Notes under the pieces: generated by a model
The model's database searches: none
What the model was told of the DNA's origin: nothing
The model's input: the letters and a program-made list of their open reading frames with translations, nothing else
Assembly: GCA_036426205.1 (NCBI GenBank)
Contig: CM071570.1
Coordinates: 68,721,585 to 68,785,584, forward strand
Direction: 5' to 3'
DNA length: 64,000 nt
Source: Ascaphus truei
Lineage: Eukaryota; Chordata; Amphibia; Anura; Ascaphidae
Made by a program: the position numbers and the translations under genes
In this document: positions 22,468 through 34,265 of the stretch, piece after piece
Numbering within the stretch: position 1 is the stretch's first letter
Layout of the letters: every line of letters begins with the position of its first letter

Positions 22468-23211
22468 TGTAACACCCCTATCCCACCCTGGTTGCAGAAG
22501 ATAGGATGTACACATATTCAGTCTCTCTTTGCACTGCAGATAGGGTTTCTACCTGCTTCAGTGTAGCGTAGTTCAGTCAGTTTTTATCTTTAGTCTCAGG
22601 GCTTTTCTGGTAGATCCAGGCCAGGCTTGTAGTGAGGAGTAGAATAAGTAGAGAAGACGCCAGGAACTTTTAACAGATTCTTGCTTTATTGAGCATTAGG
22701 CAACAGCATAAACAGGACTACTTTTCAATATTTCTCTCAGACAGGAGTTCACCCTTTGCATGCAGTTGCTCCCAGGAGCCAACTTAACCCTAGATAGGAT
22801 TGGAGTAGCCTCAGAGCCAGATCCCTACTTAAACCTGGGTTTTAGCCCTGCTCCCTACAGCATTTGAACCTCTGTGCCTATGCCAGGCACCTAGGACTCA
22901 CTCCAATAGCCCAGAACAGAACCCCTGCTCTCCAGGGTGGGTGCCCACCTTATATACCCAGGCGGTGTAAACCTTTTCCCCTCCCAGTCTCTGGGGAAAA
23001 CATGTTGTAGCAAGTCACCCCAGTGGTCACATGACCTACTAGAACTCTCCAAGCCCTGCCAGACAAGCATGTGCCTGGATATTGCAACAATATAACTTGT
23101 CTCTGGGACTGCTCACATGCAGGACCGTGTTTAAGGGGTTTAACCCCAACACTGCCAGCAGCTGCCATAGCCTACATGCAAAAAGGGGCCTGATTTTAGC
23201 AAGGGGATACA
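22468..23211 (-). repeat. 5' LTR of the minus-strand element
   Basis: The uninterrupted copy of 744 bases reads TGTATCCCCTTGC to GTGTTACA on the minus strand. On the plus strand it includes CTTTATTGAGCATTAGG and CACCTTATATACCC; the reverse of the latter, GGGTATATAAGG (near 22950-22961), is a good TATA box for minus-strand transcription. CCTG follows at 23212. Confidence 0.88.
22950..22961 (-). promoter_or_regulatory. TATA box of the LTR promoter
   Basis: Minus-strand GGGTATATAAGG lies about 250 bases inside the 5' LTR. The same segment is kept in the other LTR (CCACCTTATATACTC near 18990), so it predates insertion. Position and motif fit an LTR promoter; activity is not shown. Confidence 0.55.
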
Positions 23212-23479
23212 CCTGTATAATTGATATATATTCATCCAGGAATGCTGATATTCCGTTGTACGGCCTTCCTAATAGGTGATGAGAATAGTGGAGATAGTCC
23301 TCTAGGGGTGGCGTCCCTCCCTGTGGTAAAATAAACTTTAATGACATCATAATAAATCACGTCAATTACAATGTGAAAATAACTGTTTCAGTGATTGTGT
23401 GAAATCTAAATATCCTGATGAGGAGGTAGCTATCTGGATAGGTAGGGGAGTATATTCAATATACAGCACTGGCTGTATT

Positions 23480-24437
23480 TATTAACTTAAGGACTTTATT
23501 AACTTAAGGACTAACCACTAAGATAATGAAGGGGTTAAATAGCAGCACCCGGTCTGTTGGTGGTAGATGGGGTGGGTGAAGGAGTAGTTGTCCCAGGGTG
23601 ATTTGTTAAGTATCCCAAGATGGTTGTGGGAGGAGTTAATCCTGTCATTACCTTTGCAGTTATTACTGCTAAGGTAATGAAGGGGTTAACCCCTCCTGCT
23701 ACCTACCTGGGAGGCCCAACCACTCACCCCAGGGCAACAACCACTTTCACCCACCCACTCTACCACTAACAAACCCTACCCCCCCAACACCAGCACACAG
23801 GAATGGGCAAGAGCCTTATCAGTTAGAAATGGCTAATAGCACTTTTGCCCATTCAAATATACAGTAAATTACTGCACATTAAAATAAAAAATGATACGAA
23901 TTACAATCAAAACCAACAATAGCCATTTAATCCATTGATTGTCACTGTTGCTATGCCCTCAACAGGCACATAGATAGCTTCATTGGCAATCAATGGGAAC
24001 ACTACTACCCACCCCCTCGAACCCCAACCCACCCCAAACCCAACCCACTCCTCCCACCACACAGAGTAATGGGCACAAGCCCTATTAGCCAGATATAGCG
24101 AATATCACTTTTGCCCATTCAAAACAATAAATACAGTAGCAAGCTACCCTATAGTAAATAAAAGTAGTACACACCCCTGCCAGGATGAATGAAATCCTTG
24201 TCCTAGTCCTCCACTTCAGTGACACCAACATTTGCATTAAAATGCTATCTACTGGCCAGTAACCCCTTAACTACCTTAGTGGGTAGTAAACACTATGGTC
24301 ATTAAGGGGTTAACCCCCCACTACTCACTCTTGAGGCCTAACCACCCTCCGTGCATCAAGTACCTTTATGACCGACCTCCTCCACCCCATCACCACAAAC
24401 ACAAATGGGCAATAGCCCTATAACCCAAATACACTGG
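23480..24437 (-). repeat. Hairpin-module repeat, copy A
   Basis: This is a series of short palindromic modules: the AACCCCTTCATTACC hairpin (23636-23690 and 24261-24313, plus a half copy near 23505-23535), the ATGGGCAAGAGCC...TTTTGCCCATT hairpin (near 23800-23860 and 24065-24110) and the CCATTGATTG...CAATCAATGG hairpin (23930-24000). An exon-like acidic segment lies on the minus strand at about 24176-24220. The last module is split by the MITE at 24438-24822. The same modules recur at 26.2-27.2, 33.4-34.3 and 40.6-42.9 kb. I do not recognise the family. Confidence 0.7.
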
Positions 24438-24822
24438 CGACACACTTTATTCGAGCTTGGCTAGTCCCACGAATTCGGGTATACCCGGGTGTATTGAGGT
24501 TTGTGACTGTTTTCTGCCCGAGTGCATTGAGGTATTTTCCATGCAGGGATTGAAGCATTTTATTCCCGCTGGCTGCAATACTGCACAGTATATATATATA
24601 TACTGCATTACAATTCATGAATTTATGCCATCTGGTAGACATGCGAAGCATTGCAGCCTATTAAATCCTAATCATTATCATTTAACAGATCAGCCGCCCG
24701 TCAGCCAGGCATGAACCCAGGCTGGGAAGGCAAACGCAACGGGGCTTGTCAGAGGTGAGGAGCGGCGCATTCCAGGTATCTGCCAGGTACATACTGGGTA
24801 TTTGCTCGAATAAAGTGTGTCG
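24438..24822. mobile_element. MITE with perfect 19-bp terminal inverted repeats
   Basis: The ends CGACACACTTTATTCGAGC and GCTCGAATAAAGTGTGTCG are exact reverse complements. The 385-base interior is non-coding and holds a short TA run (24590-24602). It is inserted in one module of the hairpin repeat, whose halves (GGGCAATAGCC and TTTGCCCATTT) flank it. I cannot see an unambiguous target duplication, so no superfamily is named. Confidence 0.8.
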
Positions 24823-24844
24823 GTGCAGTACGCGTTTGCCCATT

Positions 24845-24883
24845 TATTATATATATATAGATATAGATATCTATATATATATA
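24845..24883. repeat. TA-rich microsatellite
   Basis: An imperfect TA/GATA run lies directly before the proposed Helitron start. Confidence 0.85.
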
Positions 24884-24886
24884 AAA

Positions 24887-24993
24887 TCGAATGGTTAGTG
24901 CTATCTGAGGTAAATCTGATTGGTCATCAGCCTCTGGCCAATCAGATTGGTGGTTCTGACGTCACCTAACTGCCACTCTCTTCCCCCTCGGCG

Positions 24994-25043
<50 letters not shown>

Positions 25044-25682
25044 CTCTCTCCGGCGCTCATCTCTCCCTCCCTATCGGCGCTCATCTCTCCCTCCCTCCCA
25101 GCACTCATCTCACCCTTCCGGCGCTCATCTCTCCCTCCTGGCGCTCATTTCTCCTTCCCGGCGCTCCGCTCATCTCTCTCTCCCGGCACTCCGCTCATCT
25201 CTCCCTCCCTCTGCTCACCTCTCCCTCCCTCCACTCACCTCTCCCTCCCTCCCTCCGCTCACCACTCCCTCCGCTCACCTCTCCCTCCCTCCCTCCCTCC
25301 GCTCACCTCTCCCTCCCTCCGCTCACCTCTCCCTCCCTCCCTCCGCTCACCTCTCCCTCCGCTCACTTCTCCCTCCCGGCGCTCCGTGTGTGTGTGTGTG
25401 TGTGTGACACTGTGTGTTGTGGGTTGTGTGTTCACTGTTTGTGTAGTGTGTGTGTATGTCAACTGTGTGTTTGTGTGTGTGTGTGGTGTGTGTGTGTGGT
25501 GTGTGTGTTTGTGTGTGTGGTGGTGTGTTGTGGTGTGTGTGTGTGTGTGTGTGTTTGTGTGTGTTGTGTTGTGTGTGTTGTGTTGTGTGACACTGTGTTG
25601 TGTGTGTGTTTTTTACAACTGTGTGTTGTGTGTGTTGGGTGTCACTGGTGTGTTGTTGTGTGTGTGTGTGTGTGTGTATGTC

Positions 25683-25715
<33 letters not shown>

Positions 25716-26111
25716 TCACTGTGTGTGTCACTGTGTGTGTGTGTGTGACACTCTGTGTGTGTGTGTGACACTGTGTGTGTGTGTGACACTGTGTGTGTGT
25801 GTGTCGCCCCCCCCTGCCTTTCACTCCTCCCCCCTGCCTTTCACCCCCCCCTGCCTTTCACGCCCCCGCCCCCCTGCCTTTCACGCCCCGCCCCCCTGCC
25901 TTTCATGCCCCCCCGCCACGCCCCCCTCTTTCAGGCCCCTCCTCCTTTCATGTCCCCCCCTGCCCTTTCACCGCCCCCCTGCCTTTCACCACCCCCCCCT
26001 GCCTTTCACCGTTCACTTTTCACCCCACCGCCTCCCTGCCTTTTCACACGCCCCCCCCTGCCTTTCACACCCCCCTCCCTGCCTCCGAGCAACGCCAGGT
26101 ATATCAGCTAG
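24887..26111 (+). mobile_element. Probable non-autonomous Helitron filled with minisatellites
   Basis: The right end reads GCAACGCCAGGTATATCAGCTAG followed by T. CTAG fits the Helitron 3' CTRR rule, with a weak hairpin-like segment (AACGCCAGGT) about ten bases upstream. The left candidate end is TC at 24887 after A, giving an insertion between A and T. Inside are a (CA)n run (24996-25041), an array of CTCCCTCCGCTCACCT type (about 25050-25385), (GT)n DNA (25386-25800) and a CCCCTGCCTTTCAC array (25805-26080). No Rep/helicase is present. Long open frames here are low-complexity artefacts. Confidence 0.5.
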
Positions 26112-26159
26112 TATATATATATATATATTTAAAAAAAATAATCACAATTAAATAAAATA

Positions 26160-27240
26160 CACATTACAATACAAGAACTTAATTGATTGTAACAGTGGTT
26201 CCCTATGCCCTCATCGGGGGCACAGATAGTCACATTGGCAATCAATGGGCACCCTAGAGTCAATAAATGTGTCTCTTACACTTGCCAGGTTGATGGCTTT
26301 CATCCTCCTCATCCTACTGCAGCACCAATCAACTCTTAACCCATGAAACAATGATGCTCATTTTGAAGTACAGCATGATGCGCACAAGTCCACGATCCTC
26401 TGTTGCTGAAAAGAAGTTATCGGTGAGTAGATCTTTTTTTTTCTTCTTTTTTTTCTTCAACAGGTCCAGCAGATGTTGACATGTCATCTTCTTCCTGTCA
26501 AATGAAACATGACAGGCTTTATTCAGTATAAGACCTGTGACATCACATTTGACAGGCACATGGTACCTCCTCCAATCTGATTGGTGGATGTACTATGTGT
26601 ATATGCATCAAGTTTGGCAGCGAATTACTTCTTTACCAAACTTGATTGAATCTCCACCAATCCAATTGTACCATGTGATGCCTTCCATTTTTTGGATGAT
26701 GTGACATCACCTTAAAGGGAGGGAAACATAACCAATCAGGTACCATATGCTTCAAAGGTGATGTCATGTCATCCAAAAAAATGAAGGCATCACCAATTAG
26801 ATTGGTGGATGTACCACAAATGATGTACCACCATTCACAAATTGAATTGGTGAATGTACCATGTGATTCTATCATGTTTGGTAGAGAGGCCATTCCCTGC
26901 GAAACTTTATGCCTAGACACATGGTACATTCACCATTGGTTTGGTGGATGTACCATGTGTCTGTCAAATGTGATGTAGGGTAGTTGCCCTGGGGTAGGTG
27001 GTTGGGCCTTTCAGGTGGGTAGCAGGAAGTGTTAACCCCTTCATTACCATGGCATTCCTAACCACTAAGTTAATGAAGGGATTAACCCCTCCTACAGCTT
27101 TCTTGGGGGAGGCCTAACCACCCACCCTGGGGCAACTACGACCTTCACCCACCTCCTCTGCCACCAACAAACCAGGTTCTGCTATTAAAGCCCTTCATTA
27201 CCTTAGCAGTTATCTACTAAGGTAATGAAGCGTGACTGTT
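26160..27240 (-). repeat. Hairpin-module repeat, copy B
   Basis: It holds the CAATCAATGGGCACCCTA module (26175-26260), an acidic exon-like segment on the minus strand (about 26281-26320), a region of alternating ACCAATCAGATTGGT-type inverted pieces with ACATGGTACAT (26560-26970), and two TTAACCCCTTCATTACC hairpins (27031-27087 and 27190-27230). Order and orientation mirror the plus-strand copy at 40.6-42.9 kb, so this is a minus-strand copy. Its exon-like parts have lost the start codon and reading frame. Confidence 0.65.
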
Positions 27241-27543
27241 ATTTTATTTTTACTACATAGGAGTGAAGCGGGGGGTCTCCATGCCTGAACCCCTTTAATT
27301 TCATGTCCAGGGAGCCCCTGCTTCAATCCTATGTAATAAAAATAAATGATGCTCCATCCGATGCAAATTGCAATTCCTATTTTTCTACTCTTTAGGTGAT
27401 GTTAACCCCTCCCCCCAGTTTTTCAGCTGCGATTTGCATCTTTGAGCTACTTGAATAAAAGTTACTGGCAACAAATTTGAGATTCAGGATTTTTTGAGCT
27501 ACTGCACGGATTATCAAAGGATGTGATAGGGGTTTACTGAATA
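27241..27543. other. No gene; short inverted repeat
   Basis: The 27241-27345 segment contains a palindrome around ACATAGGAGTGAAGC and GCTTCAATCCTATGT. A related piece is at 40565-40640. Nothing coding is seen. Confidence 0.45.
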
Positions 27544-27863
27544 CAGATGCAGCTGCTGGTATTCGACCACTTGCCTTGGAAAATCATAACGTTGCAAGAT
27601 TTCTGCGAGATTCTGCAGCAAGACTAATGGCCCAATCTAATTAACACAGCAGGGGTCCATGCGTTTGAATGGGACTTGTAGCCAGGTAGGATTAACACAG
27701 CGTGAATCCTATTCAAATGAAGGGATTCCTGCTGTGTTAATCTGATTGGACCATTAGTTTGACTGCAGAAATCTCACTGAAATCATGCAGTGTTACTGTG
27801 AGATAGCCACAGATTTTCCCAGGCAAGTGGTCGAATACTTGCAGCCACATCTGTAGCTACACA
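27544..27863. mobile_element. Palindromic MITE
   Basis: The outer arms ACAGATGCAGCTGCTGG and the reverse partner ending CAGCCACATCTGT, then TATTCGACCACTTGCC and GGCAAGTGGTCGAATA, pair over about 130 bases. The core carries TTAACACAGCAGGGGTCC-type sequence shared with the hairpin at 21337-21525. It is non-coding. Confidence 0.75.
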
Positions 27864-30858
27864 TGCAAAATCGCTTGTAAGGTGCACTTTACATGCGTTA
27901 ACTCACTTATCGAAGCTACTAGAAAAGGCCCTTTAATGTGATGTTAGCCTAACTTAATGTTACATTAAGATTAATGCTGTACTGTTTCTTCAAAGGACAA
28001 CTGCATAACTTTAAGCCATGTTTTCTCTCATAAATAGCATAGCGTAAGAATAATGGATGTTATGTAAAGTTTTATAAATCAGCAGACCACGTTTTATAAA
28101 TCATTCTTCCTGGCAATGCACAGGTTATTAAGAATCTATATTAGTGTTAGGGACCCTTGAAACGTGGTCTGCCGTGCAGTTGGCTCAGGGGCTTACAACA
28201 ATTTGGCCAAAATGTTAAACTAAAAGACCATTTTATTTATTAGTTATCTATACATGTATATTTAGGCACTGTACTGTGTATAAGTTTTACTGGATGTGCA
28301 CTGAGCTTTGTCTGTGTTTTATGTTATGTCTCTGGTTTTAAATATGTATTTTTATGACCTGATAATTTTAGCTCAATATTGTATTTACAAATTTAGACAA
28401 CACTATAGCATAGTGAAATCTAAGTAAGCTAGTGTTAAGTTGTGATGGGCACAACAAATGAATGCCAAAGATGAATGAATGGCTGCTTCTGAAACGTAAT
28501 TACAATTATTTTGCGCCAGTAACTTTTGTTGGGCCGGATCCATCCATAATATACTGTAATTTTAATCCTATTTGTATATCCTCATGGGATATTTCTAAGA
28601 TCAACATCACCATTTAAGAGAGGTTAATCAAGCAGATGCAACACATTTCTCTATTGTATGTGAAAGGTGACTACATCTAATAGTATGCTGATTGGTCAGT
28701 CACTTTAAAAACTGCCATATTCTTGTTAGCAGGCACTCTGATCATTAACCTAACCCTAATTCCAGAGAGTTTTCCAGAGAGTTTTTTTTCCAATGCTTGA
28801 AATGGTACAGCTGCTGTGAGGCACAAAGGAGAATATCATGAGTGGAGATGAACTGGGCTGGCTGAGCATGCTTTCAAAGAAGGAGAACACAAGCAAAATA
28901 TAAATAAATACACTTCCTCTAAAAGCAAACAAGATTTTTTTTTCATTCTTGGCACAGCTTATGTATATAAAATAAAAGGACATTATAGTAGAATAAAAAG
29001 ACCCTCATAAAAATCCTTCTTGAAAAGTATTGTTGCTGACAGCCGTGACCTCTGTGAGTCTGCATGTTTACCCATAATTCATAATTAACAAAGACATTAG
29101 AACTGCCACTGGAGGATTCTGGGCTTTATTTCTTTCTAACTGGGCAGCACTAATGCTGGAAGTGCTCCCTGTTCAGTGATTTAACATTTCAGGAAATCTT
29201 GGAGAGGCAGCAGAAGCCTCCTTATATAGTTCATACTCAGGGACTTTGGTTATACAGATATGGCTGAGATAATTATTCAGCTCTTGTTATTGCTGTACTT
29301 CTGCACCTGATCCCTGAGCCATTAGAGCACTCTGCAGGTTATTACAACTGTCAAACATCAAGGTCTCTTTCATAGTCTCTCGACTATGTGGTTATCACTT
29401 ACTTCCTTTAAATCCTCCATCTGCATAGAAGTCTCCTATGTTCTAAAGTAACACAAATATCTGGTAACATTTTTTAATTAGTCCCTCAAATGAGCCTCTC
29501 TCTATCAGCACATTAAAGTAAAATACCAACATACTCAATTAGTTTAGTCTTTCAATGCCCCCTTTTGGTTGACGTGCTACTGCTCTATGCTATAATATTA
29601 ATTGTTCACAAAATGAACAGGATAATATTTTAATTTGAAATGTTTTACTATGGTTCTATATAGCCAATATTTCACATATCTAAAATAATAGATAACCATT
29701 TATACAATATTTATATTATTTTGTATTTACATTTTAGTTGAGTGACAATATGTTTGCATAAACACAATGTTATTCATTTGTTGAGCTTGTTTAATATGTA
29801 ATGTATGTGTTTGCTGTCAGATTCCTCTGTGGTTATCAGTTGAAGTTACCAAAATAGGAAGACGTTTATTTTCTGGGCTATGTTGGGTAAATATATTGGG
29901 GTATTTTGTTACTGTTTATTTTACATTTTGTCAGATACATGCAAATGGGAAAATGGAGGAAGTGGGGTATATAAAATCAAAAAAGGATGGGATAGGTAGG
30001 GGAAAAAAAACCAGCACAGGGGAGTATTTTTTATTATTAAAATGACCCATCAGCCAGTATTGTTAATATAAAAAATGTACAATCTAACTTAAACTAATTG
30101 GACTTTATTCTTTGATAAGCTTGGATTTTTTTTTAAATTATACTTGTATTTGTTATCTTGTAAATGTGTATTGTTATATTAAGTTGCAGTTTGAGAGTAC
30201 TGAGCCTATCTGTAGCTGTCCATCTTTAGTTAATTGTGCGGGATCAGCATATTGAAAAGGATCTTGAGTCCCTGATCCACAGAGCTCCGTTATTGACTTA
30301 ACAAGGAGTTAAATTAAGTTAATGCATTGTTAAATGCTAACGGGTATCTTCAACTCTCACTAACGCAGTGTTAAGTGCTCTTTTCAGCCATAAGGAGGGT
30401 GAGAGCGGTAGCTAAGGGGGGTAAAGTAGTGTAGGTTTAGTTTCACTTTAGTGCCTGTGGTACTGAATATCTTGGAAGCCACAGACATCAAATGAGTTAA
30501 TGTATTTTCTACCATAGAGTTTGTAATAATGTAAATTATACTATATTATACTATACACGTATATTTTTTAGTGACATTTGATTTTATTAATTTTCCACAC
30601 TATCTCCAATACAGTCATCCCTTTTATTATTTCCAGCCCCTACTAATTAGACTTCCTTAACACACCGGGCAAGCGCTGCTTTCTATTTGTGTGTTTTTAC
30701 ATATATTAGTAATGCCTGCAACATGAAGGCATCTTAAAAACATTCTAAGGTCTAAATTCACTGTGCTGTATTAGCCTAATAACGTATAAGTGAAAAAATA
30801 AAGTCCTGTCTAGTGCACTCACATTTCATTAAAACTCTCTCCTTAAACAATTTGCAGT
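27864..30858. other. Non-coding stretch, little structure
   Basis: A fragment of a dispersed repeat is visible at about 28060-28230 (GGGGCTTACAACAATTTGGCC; compare 54160-54200). The rest, AT-rich with no dense repeat pattern, could be ordinary intron or intergenic sequence. I see no gene. Confidence 0.45.
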
Positions 30859-32345
30859 GTGTTGTGTGTCTCTGTTTTCAATCACCAAATTGTATCTCAT
30901 AGAGTAAAGAGAAGAGAAAAAGAGTATGCTCAATGTCAGGCAATAGCTGCAAATGCAAATCATGTAAGTTCTTGTCTTGCATTAAACGGGGCATGGATGA
31001 AAGCAAATAAAGCATTAATATGCCACTGTATAAATCATTAGTAACACCACACCTTTAATACAGTTTGGAGCACAGTTTTTGGAAAAAGACATTATGACAC
31101 TTGAAAAAGTAAAGAGAAGAGCGCCAATAAATAAAGGGGATAGAAAATCTTACTTATGAAGAAAGGCTAGCTAAATTAGATTTGTTTAAATTAGAAAAGA
31201 GGTGTCTATGATAACTATACACAAATATATTCAGGGCAAATACAAGGAACTTTCAAAAATACTATTCATCCCAAGGGCTGTACAAACAACACAGGGTCAT
31301 CCCTTAGGCTTTGGTCCCGCTGTGCAGCCGCGGGCCACCAGCTGCTTACCCCCATTCTAGTTGCCCCCGCTGGCTCCTTCCGGCGTGGCTGACTGCGTGC
31401 TGTGACGCGTCAGCCAGCGGGAGCTACAAGCAGCTTGTGATTTTGGCCAGTGTCGCGTCACGTGACATCCCAGCAGCCAATCTGATTCCCCGCCGTTCCG
31501 ATTTCCCCCTTCAGCTCCGATCCCCGTTCCAATCCCCCCTCTGCCCGACCCCCCTTCCGATTCCCCCCTGCTCCGATTTCCCCCCTCTGCCCGATCGCCG
31601 TTCCGATTTCCCCCCTTGCTCCGATTCACCTCCCCCCATGTGTATTTGCGTGTGTGTGCGTGTGTGTGCGTGTATGTGTCTGTGTGTGTGTGAGTGAGTG
31701 GAGGGGAGCAGGGAAGGAGCTGCGTGTGTGTGTCCTGGTTTATTTTGTTACTTTGTCCGGCTCGGGAGGAGGGAGCAGTGATGCGCGAGAGGCAGAATCT
31801 TGACAGAATTTGTATCTCCCGCCCCCTTCCGCCCCCCCTCTCGCTCCGGCTCCCTACAGACCGCATATCGCAGTCTGTGCCTGTCAGCGCGCCGCCTGTC
31901 TGCAGTGCGGGCGCGCTGACTGAGGGAGCGGGGCCTTAGCCTTAGGGTTGGAGGAAAGGAGACTTCACCAGCAACAATGAAAAGGGTTCTTTACAATAAG
32001 GGCAGTTAACATGTGGAATTCATTACCAATGGAGACTGTGATGGCAGATACAATAGATATCTTCAAAATAAGGTTGGACATCGTTTTAGAAAGGAAAGGT
32101 ATACAGGGATATACAAAATAGGTAAACATTGGATGGATATTGATCCAGGGAGAAATCTGATTATTAGAGTAAGGAAGGAATTTATTTTTTCTCCTTATTC
32201 GACATTATTGTATAATGTTTCAATGGGGTTTGTTTTCCTTCCACTGGATTAAAATACTGTAAACACAAATAAGATAAGTGTCTATCATCTAAATTTAACA
32301 TAGGATGATAGACATGTGTATTTCTCAAACTCATCTACTATGTAT
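30859..32345 (+). pseudogene. Decayed CR1/L2-like LINE 3' end, split by a MITE
   Basis: 30940-31300 and 31945-32345 form one repeat. The left half has CAGGCAATAGCTGCAAATGC, then GAAGAAAGGCTAGCTAAATT. The right half has ATGTGGAATTCATTACCAATG and ends with CTCATCTACTATGTATCCATG, as in widespread frog LINE 3' ends. All frames are broken. The MITE at 31307-31941 was inserted at a TTA between the halves. Family naming is from memory of the motif pattern and is tentative. Confidence 0.55.
31307..31941. mobile_element. Harbinger-like GC-rich MITE with TTA duplication
   Basis: The terminal inverted repeats are GGCTTTGGTCCCGCT and AGCGGGGCCTTAGCC, flanked by TTA at 31304-31306 and 31942-31944, the 3-bp duplication of PIF/Harbinger elements. 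The 635-base interior is CpG-rich and contains a degenerate TTCCGATTTCCCCCCT-type minisatellite (31490-31640) and a GT run (31640-31700). No transposase is present. It resembles, in ends and composition, the element at 12621-12948. Confidence 0.75.
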
Positions 32346-33345
32346 CCATGTAACTATGAGTGCTATTTACTCTAGTAGCCCTTTCAGTGCCAGAACGTGT
32401 GGCCACAGAGTGGCTCTAGAACCATTTGCTACTTTTTGCAGCATAACATTGATCACATGACCTTAGTTCACCCACTGACATCAGGAGCAGAAGAGAAAGG
32501 GCTCCCCTCTTTTCTAATCATACGGTAGCTGCAACCCTCAGAAAGTTGCACTGTGGCCAGCCCTTGGCATAAGAAAAAACATATGTCATTCATAAGGATC
32601 ATCAACATGTTCGATCTTATTATGCTGCATACATTTCACTACTACAAGAAAGGAGAAAAACGGCATATGGATCTTAGAGGACAAAATAACTTTATTGGAG
32701 CATCAATGTTTCAGTCCAGAAGAATGGAACTGCATATTGATAAAGGTGCGGAACATTGATGCTCTGATTAAGTGCTGAAGGATTTGTGGTATTGTTTCCC
32801 CTTTCACTAATGTGGCTATAGCTTCTGACTTCACTGTTGAATATGCATGAAATATATAATGTGCAATAGATAACACGACTAATCAATAGATAAAGGGTTT
32901 ATTATTAAGCACTTAATAAGTGCACTAGTTATAAAGGCAATGCACCCTTATATCACACTACCAACCCACGAAATCAAACAAATAAGGCATTTTTATGTAA
33001 TTTCTGTGTAACAGCCACAATTTGTGTAACAGCCCAATGATATCCAAGGAAATAACTACCCACCTCACACTGGGAAGTCAAACCTCCCACCTACTGTAGG
33101 ACACATACTCCCTAAACCATGGTTCTTAAAGCCCCCTCATGAAACAAGTCCTTCATAGCAATATGGTGCTAATGGATAGATATGCCACTAATCCACAATA
33201 GCATAAAACACAATCACATATAAAAGAACAATTACATAGAATAAAACACTGCAATGGTGCCATTGATCGTTTAAGGGCTTATGAGATGGGCTAGGCCCCT
33301 ATAGAGTTAACTAAAAAAAAAACACTTACCTCTTCCATGCACATT
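32346..33345. other. Non-coding; small palindrome at 32690-32770
   Basis: GGAGCATCAATGTTTCAG and GGAACATTGATGCTCTG are inverted copies around a short loop, similar to terminal hairpins of PLE-type repeats elsewhere in the window. No gene is seen in the remainder. Confidence 0.45.
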
Positions 33346-34265
33346 TGCCGTATAGGACTATTGCCCATTACTCTAGGGGGTTGGGAAGAACTCTTGTGGT
33401 GGGTAGAGGGGGCGGGTGATGGGGTAGTTGGCCTGGGAAGGGTGGCAGGAGGGGGTTAACACCATCATTAACTTAGCAGCTAGCCACTAAGGTAATGAAG
33501 GGGGCTATTGATATATTTTAATATTGTTAATGTATTTTTTTGTATTACAGGTTACCATTTATTTCCAATGTGGCTATCTAAGCTCACAATTGAGAGGGCC
33601 TAGTAATCCACAGTGATAAACAATGGTTTTATGTTTAAAATGTATTTCTACTGTATTTTATTTTTTCAAATATGTATATAGACTTTTTTTAATGCCCAAA
33701 ACCCTATTAGACACATTTGGATAATAGGGATCTTGAGAGTTAGTCTAGTGGGGGGGGTAGTTTATTGGGGGTAGTGTCCCCAGACAGGGTGGTATGGCCT
33801 CAAGGGGTAGTGGTGCATGGGGTTAACCCCCTCATTACCTTAGCGGTTAGCCACCGGGGTAGTGAAGGTGGTTATTAATGTATTTTAATATTGTTAATGT
33901 ATTTTTTTTATATTACATCTTTCCATTGATTGCCAATGTGTCTACCTAGGCTCCCCATTGAGAGGGCCCCGTTATCCACAGTGACCATCAATGGTTTTAT
34001 GTTTAAAATGTATTTTAAATGTTTTTTTAGTTTTTCTTTTAAATGTGTATTCATTTTTGTTAGTGCCCAAAACCATTATTAGCCACATGTGTCTAATAGG
34101 GATATTGGTCATTAACCTAGAGGGGTGGTATGTTGTTTGGGGGGTGGGAGTTGGTGTAGTTGCCCTGTGTAGTTTGTATAGGTATCGTGAGGGGAAGGTG
34201 GAAGTGCTTATCCTCTTCATTGCCTTAGTTATTAGTATGGCAATGCTTTAATAGGCACTAAGGCT
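33346..34265 (+). repeat. Hairpin-module repeat, copy C
   Basis: Three TTAACCCC-type hairpins (33453-33503, 33820-33870, 34208-34250) alternate with modules of the form CCATTGATTGCCAATGTG...ATCAATGG (33550-33640, 33910-33990) and TGCCCAAAACC...TAATAGGGAT (33690-33760, 34060-34110). The modules occur in tandem: 33.45-33.80 and 33.82-34.20 kb are diverged copies of one ~370-base unit. Confidence 0.75.

Larger units (their letters stand above)
14452..23211 (-). mobile_element. Minus-strand Ty3/gypsy-type LTR element lacking recognisable pol, with nested insertion
   Basis: Two copies of a roughly 745-base LTR (22468-23211, and 14452-19247 once the insertion is removed) bracket an internal region of about 3.2 kb. 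The outer flanks are CCTG at 14448-14451 and CCTG at 23212-23215, a perfect 4-bp duplication like the GTCC of the first element. On the minus strand the internal region starts with a TGG-type primer site (22448-22466) and ends in a purine tract CCAGGGGGAGGAG (19248-19260), the same tract as the first element. I find no reverse transcriptase or integrase in it, so it is probably non-autonomous or heavily decayed. Confidence 0.88.

Noticed and set aside
24920..26155. Open frames of up to 282 codons rich in Ser/Leu/Pro and Cys/Val.
   Set aside because: They follow (CA)n, CTCCCT, (GT)n and CCCCTGCC arrays. Overlapping open frames in several phases show there is no coding constraint.
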